This document shows positions 6,084 through 7,689 of a stretch of DNA of 7,689 nucleotides, piece after piece; position 1 is the stretch's first letter, and each line of letters begins with the position of its first letter. The notes below the pieces were generated by a model. The model saw nothing but the letters and a program-made list of their open reading frames with translations. It made no database searches and was not told where the DNA came from. This stretch comes from Methanosarcinales archaeon (GTDB lineage Archaea; Halobacteriota; Methanosarcinia; Methanosarcinales; Methanocomedenaceae): contig DAOUWY010000079.1 in the NCBI GenBank assembly GCA_030666885.1, forward strand, positions 1-7,689, written 5' to 3'. The position numbers and the translations under genes were made by a program.

Positions 6084-6833
6084 ATGGAAATACGATTTTA
6101 TAATAAACCGGAAATGGAAAAGCCCAAAATGCTGGTAGGTCTTCCCGGGATGGGAATGGTTGCCAAGAATACTGTTACCTCTTTTATTGAACTCCTGAAA
6201 CCTGAGATGTTCGCTGATATTTACGTGCCGCATCTCTCGCCGTCCCTTGTGTTCTTTGAAAAAGGCCTGGTAGTACCGATGGAAAGGGATGTAAGCCCCT
6301 TTAAATTCTACTATTCAAAAGAGCAAAATATCATTTTGTTTGCAGGTGATATGCAGTTCGGTTCTATTACAAAGGATAATGAGCTGGCTGAGAAAATAGT
6401 TGAAACTGCAAAGCTGTGTGATGTCGATATTATTTATACAGTGATAGCTACACATATACAACAATTTGTTGAAGAGCCAAAGGTATTCGGGGTTGCAACT
6501 TCACAGGAGCTTTTGGATTATTTAAAAAGTGAGTGTGTGGAAATAGCTGACACGAGTATGCAAATAGGTGGAGTTAACGGCCTGGTTATCGAATATGCAC
6601 AGCGTATGGGATTAAAAGGAATGGCTCTATTGGCAGAGACTGCTTTTCCCGAGACACTGGACATAAAAGCATGCTATGCAGGATTAAGAAAAGCTTCCGG
6701 GTTGCTTGGAATTGAAATAGACTTGAGTGAAATCGAGAAAGAAGCTAAGAAATTTGATGAGGGATTTAAGGAGTACCTGAAAGAGATACAGGAAAAAAAG
6801 AGTGAAGAGGAAGACCTGAGTTATATCGGCTGA
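6084..6833 (+). CDS. PAC2 family protein (proteasome assembly chaperone homologue)
   Basis: This 249-residue cytoplasmic protein has the PAC2 family signature: MLVGLPGMGMVAKNTV (16-31) near the N-terminus, LFAGDMQFGS (85-94), a central strand-helix region with VIATHIQQF, and GGVNGLVIEYAQRMGLKGMALLAET (162-186). The C-terminus (about 212-243) is charged and probably helical or coiled-coil. Archaeal PAC2 relatives (PbaA/PbaB) bind the 20S proteasome; some use a C-terminal hydrophobic-Tyr-x tail. This protein ends in LSYIG, where Tyr is third from the end, so a canonical HbYX motif is not present. A proteasome role is therefore only a family-based suggestion. ATG 6084 is supported by AAGGT at 6069-6073. 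It lies 86 bases after the lipoprotein gene and is probably a separate or loosely coupled unit. Confidence 0.88.
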   Translation: MEIRFYNKPEMEKPKMLVGLPGMGMVAKNTVTSFIELLKPEMFADIYVPHLSPSLVFFEKGLVVPMERDVSPFKFYYSKEQNIILFAGDMQFGSITKDNELAEKIVETAKLCDVDIIYTVIATHIQQFVEEPKVFGVATSQELLDYLKSECVEIADTSMQIGGVNGLVIEYAQRMGLKGMALLAETAFPETLDIKACYAGLRKASGLLGIEIDLSEIEKEAKKFDEGFKEYLKEIQEKKSEEEDLSYIG

Positions 6834-6871
6834 AATGTATAACTGCTGATAAGGAAACCCAAATGAGACTT

Positions 6872-6898
6872 TTTATTATAGAATATATAATAAATTTT
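6872..6898 (+). terminator. Hairpin plus T-run downstream of the PAC2 gene
   Basis: TTTATTATA (6872-6880) pairs perfectly with TATAATAAA (6886-6894) around a GAATA loop, and TTTT follows at once. It lies 38 bases past the stop, so it is well placed to end the transcript. The stem is all A/T and therefore weak; the T-rich context may matter more. Confidence 0.5.
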
Positions 6899-6917
6899 GT
6901 ATACTGAGTAATGTATA

Positions 6918-7019
6918 TTATAATGTGTGGCAAAAGGTAATCAGTTTATCAATAAATCACTTGACCGCATCAATGCGCTCCTGTTCCTCTTCTGTATATG
7001 CTTCATTTGGTTTTACCAT
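6918..7019 (-). pseudogene. Possible remnant of a small minus-strand gene
   Basis: Reading the minus strand from ATG at 7019 gives MVKPNEAYTEEEQERIDAVK, then an in-frame TGA (plus-strand 6957-6959), after which the same frame continues FIDKLITFCHTL to a TAA at 6918. The charged, helix-prone N-terminal stretch looks protein-like rather than random, and the post-stop residues extend the helical pattern. This suggests a short gene broken by a nonsense change, or the surviving 5' end of a larger gene. I do not recognise the family. Twenty codons is too short to exclude chance. Confidence 0.3.
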
Positions 7020-7066
7020 AACGCATCATCAGATACGCTATGTTTCTTACGCTGAGATTTCACAAC

Positions 7067-7126
7067 TGTACTCGATGTGTTGAGCCTGGTGAATACTTGA
7101 AAAAGTGTAGCCGATGTGTTGAGCCT
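7067..7126. repeat. Pair of 21-base direct repeats with a 39-base period
   Basis: CGATGTGTTGAGCCT occurs exactly at 7073-7087 and 7112-7126. Each copy is preceded by TGTA plus two variable bases (starting at 7067 and 7106), giving 19 of 21 matching. In the plus frame they encode two C-x-R-C-V-E-P blocks 13 residues apart inside a 63-codon open frame (7040-7231) whose tail is low-complexity. I see no other support for that frame being a gene. The sequence could equally be a fragment of a mobile element end. Confidence 0.7.
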
Positions 7127-7208
7127 TTCCAGATATATTTGCTTTGGACGCATATTTGGTTCAACCAGAAGAAAATAAAAAGTCTCTCATTTCTTTATCT
7201 CTTCCATC

Positions 7209-7228
7209 GTTATATATATTTATATAAC
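7209..7228. promoter_or_regulatory. Symmetrical TATA palindrome, possible bidirectional promoter
   Basis: GTTATATA (7209-7216) and TATATAAC (7221-7228) are exact reverse complements around TATT. A TATA core is readable on both strands. It could fire leftwards towards the broken minus-strand frame and rightwards towards the GC-richer island beginning near 7258. AT-rich intergenic DNA produces such palindromes by chance fairly often. Confidence 0.35.
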
Positions 7229-7257
7229 TAATCACAAATAAATATTTCTGTTATCTG

Positions 7258-7420
7258 AAACGCACTTTCCGCAGGGAATAAGCGAAGCACAGTCGAATGA
7301 CCGGAATGAGGATTTTGTGCATTCTGTAAAAGGTGGCCTGGAGTATGAAGGCGACCTTTGAACACTCTGACACTACCCAATAGCCTCACCCCAGGGGAGA
7401 GCCAGGATAATAGTAAAATA
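7258..7420 (+). other. GC-richer structured intergenic island, function unknown
   Basis: Between AT-rich flanks this stretch is visibly richer in G and C and has no long open frame on the plus strand. It contains a small hairpin TTCC/GGAA (7267-7270/7275-7278), GCACA (7287 onward) complementary to TGTGC (ending 7320), and a stem at 7329-7338/7350-7359 in which AAAGGT pairs with ACCTTT and GCC with GGC around one G-G mismatch. It may be a non-coding RNA or a decayed copy of a dispersed palindromic repeat; AGCGAAGCACAGTCGAATGA resembles the wording of such repeats. Neither is proven. Confidence 0.3.
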
Positions 7421-7465
7421 TGGGTAAACCAGGATTCTGTATTAGATGCTGTCTATTAGCTTCTA

Positions 7466-7477
7466 AATAATATATAA
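7466..7477 (+). promoter_or_regulatory. TATA box for the CGGC-domain gene
   Basis: AATAATATATAA (core 7471-7477) is a strong archaeal TATA element. Its centre lies about 26 bases upstream of 7500, so transcription would start at or within a few bases of the GTG codon at 7501. The mRNA would be leaderless or nearly so, which fits the lack of a convincing Shine-Dalgarno sequence. Confidence 0.55.
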
Positions 7478-7500
7478 CATTAAACCAATATACAAACAAG

Positions 7501-7689
7501 GTGACAATTATTACCAGAGAGAACACCGAAGAAAAACCCACTAAGATTGCAGTTGTCAGGTGTGATATAGTGTCAGAGACATGCCCGGGTGTGGGGTGTT
7601 TCATGGCCTTCAATCAACGGAAGATGTACTTCAGTGACTATGACAAGAATGCTGAAATAATAGCATTTTTCACATGCGGCGGGTGTTCA
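7501..7689 (+). CDS. CGGC-domain protein (3' end cut by window)
   Basis: The visible 63 codons run from GTG 7501 to the window edge. After a variable leader of about 14 residues they read KIAVVRCDIVSETCPGVGCF, then a spacer with Tyr and charged residues, then EIIAFFTCGGCS. This is the CGGC-domain pattern: an Arg-Cys near the N-terminus, a CPG-x2-CF motif and the name-giving CGGC. The cysteine set suggests binding of metal or an iron-sulfur cluster, or redox chemistry, but I know of no proven function for the family. The frame has no other upstream start before the TAA at 7468-7470, so GTG is the best start. The overlapping minus-strand open frame (7386-7613) is a shadow. The protein should continue for roughly another 50-100 residues beyond the window. 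Confidence 0.85.
   Translation, partial: MTIITRENTEEKPTKIAVVRCDIVSETCPGVGCFMAFNQRKMYFSDYDKNAEIIAFFTCGGCS

Noticed and set aside
7040..7231. 63-codon plus-strand frame with two CxRC motifs as a real gene
   Set aside because: The motifs are explained by a DNA repeat, the C-terminal half is low-complexity from AT-rich DNA, and no ribosome site or family match is evident.
7386..7613. 75-codon minus-strand frame
   Set aside because: It overlaps the well-supported CGGC-domain gene and shows no family features.

Overview
The window looks like chromosome of a euryarchaeon that uses tetrahydromethanopterin (H4MPT) for C1 metabolism, most likely a methanogen or anaerobic methane oxidiser of the Methanosarcinales/ANME-2 type; the exact genus cannot be read from this sequence. 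The pointers are a full-length methenyl-H4MPT cyclohydrolase (mch), a PAC2-family proteasome-assembly-chaperone homologue, a DUF763 protein, a QueE enzyme (archaeosine route in archaea), archaeal TATA-type promoters and AGGTGA Shine-Dalgarno motifs. All confident genes lie on the + strand. There is no CRISPR array, tRNA, rRNA or intact insertion sequence.

Layout. Positions 1-2869 hold an apparent operon: DUF763 (only its first few codons lie outside the window), an M20D-type amidohydrolase and a GNAT acetyltransferase that overlaps it by 4 bases. From 2897 a clear TATA box drives mch, followed after a short T-rich gap by queE. Positions 4694-4932 are a 239-base gene-free stretch with an AT-only hairpin, a TATA box and a GC-richer, strongly structured leader. 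The leader precedes a lipoprotein with a transglutaminase-like domain (4933-5997). A PAC2 protein (6084-6833) follows. Positions 6834-7500 are 667 bases with no intact gene: a hairpin-plus-T terminator, a broken minus-strand reading frame, a 39-base-period repeat, a symmetrical TATA palindrome and a GC-richer structured island. The window closes with the start of a CGGC-domain protein, cut off at the right edge.

How the genes work together. Mch is central C1 metabolism. QueE makes the 7-deazaguanine precursor used for tRNA archaeosine. The amidohydrolase/acetyltransferase pair could act on N-acyl amino acids or related amides, but no substrate can be named. The other proteins have no obvious shared pathway.

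Most interesting non-coding signals: (1) four 19-base tandem copies spanning the DUF763 stop and the amidohydrolase start, each carrying an ATG start context; (2) a riboswitch-like leader before the transglutaminase lipoprotein, in which one CCCTCCC tract can pair either with an upstream GAGGG or with the downstream GGGGGG ribosome-binding tract; (3) a second stop-codon-associated short tandem repeat at 5987-6036. These were found by eye; no folding or database search was run.
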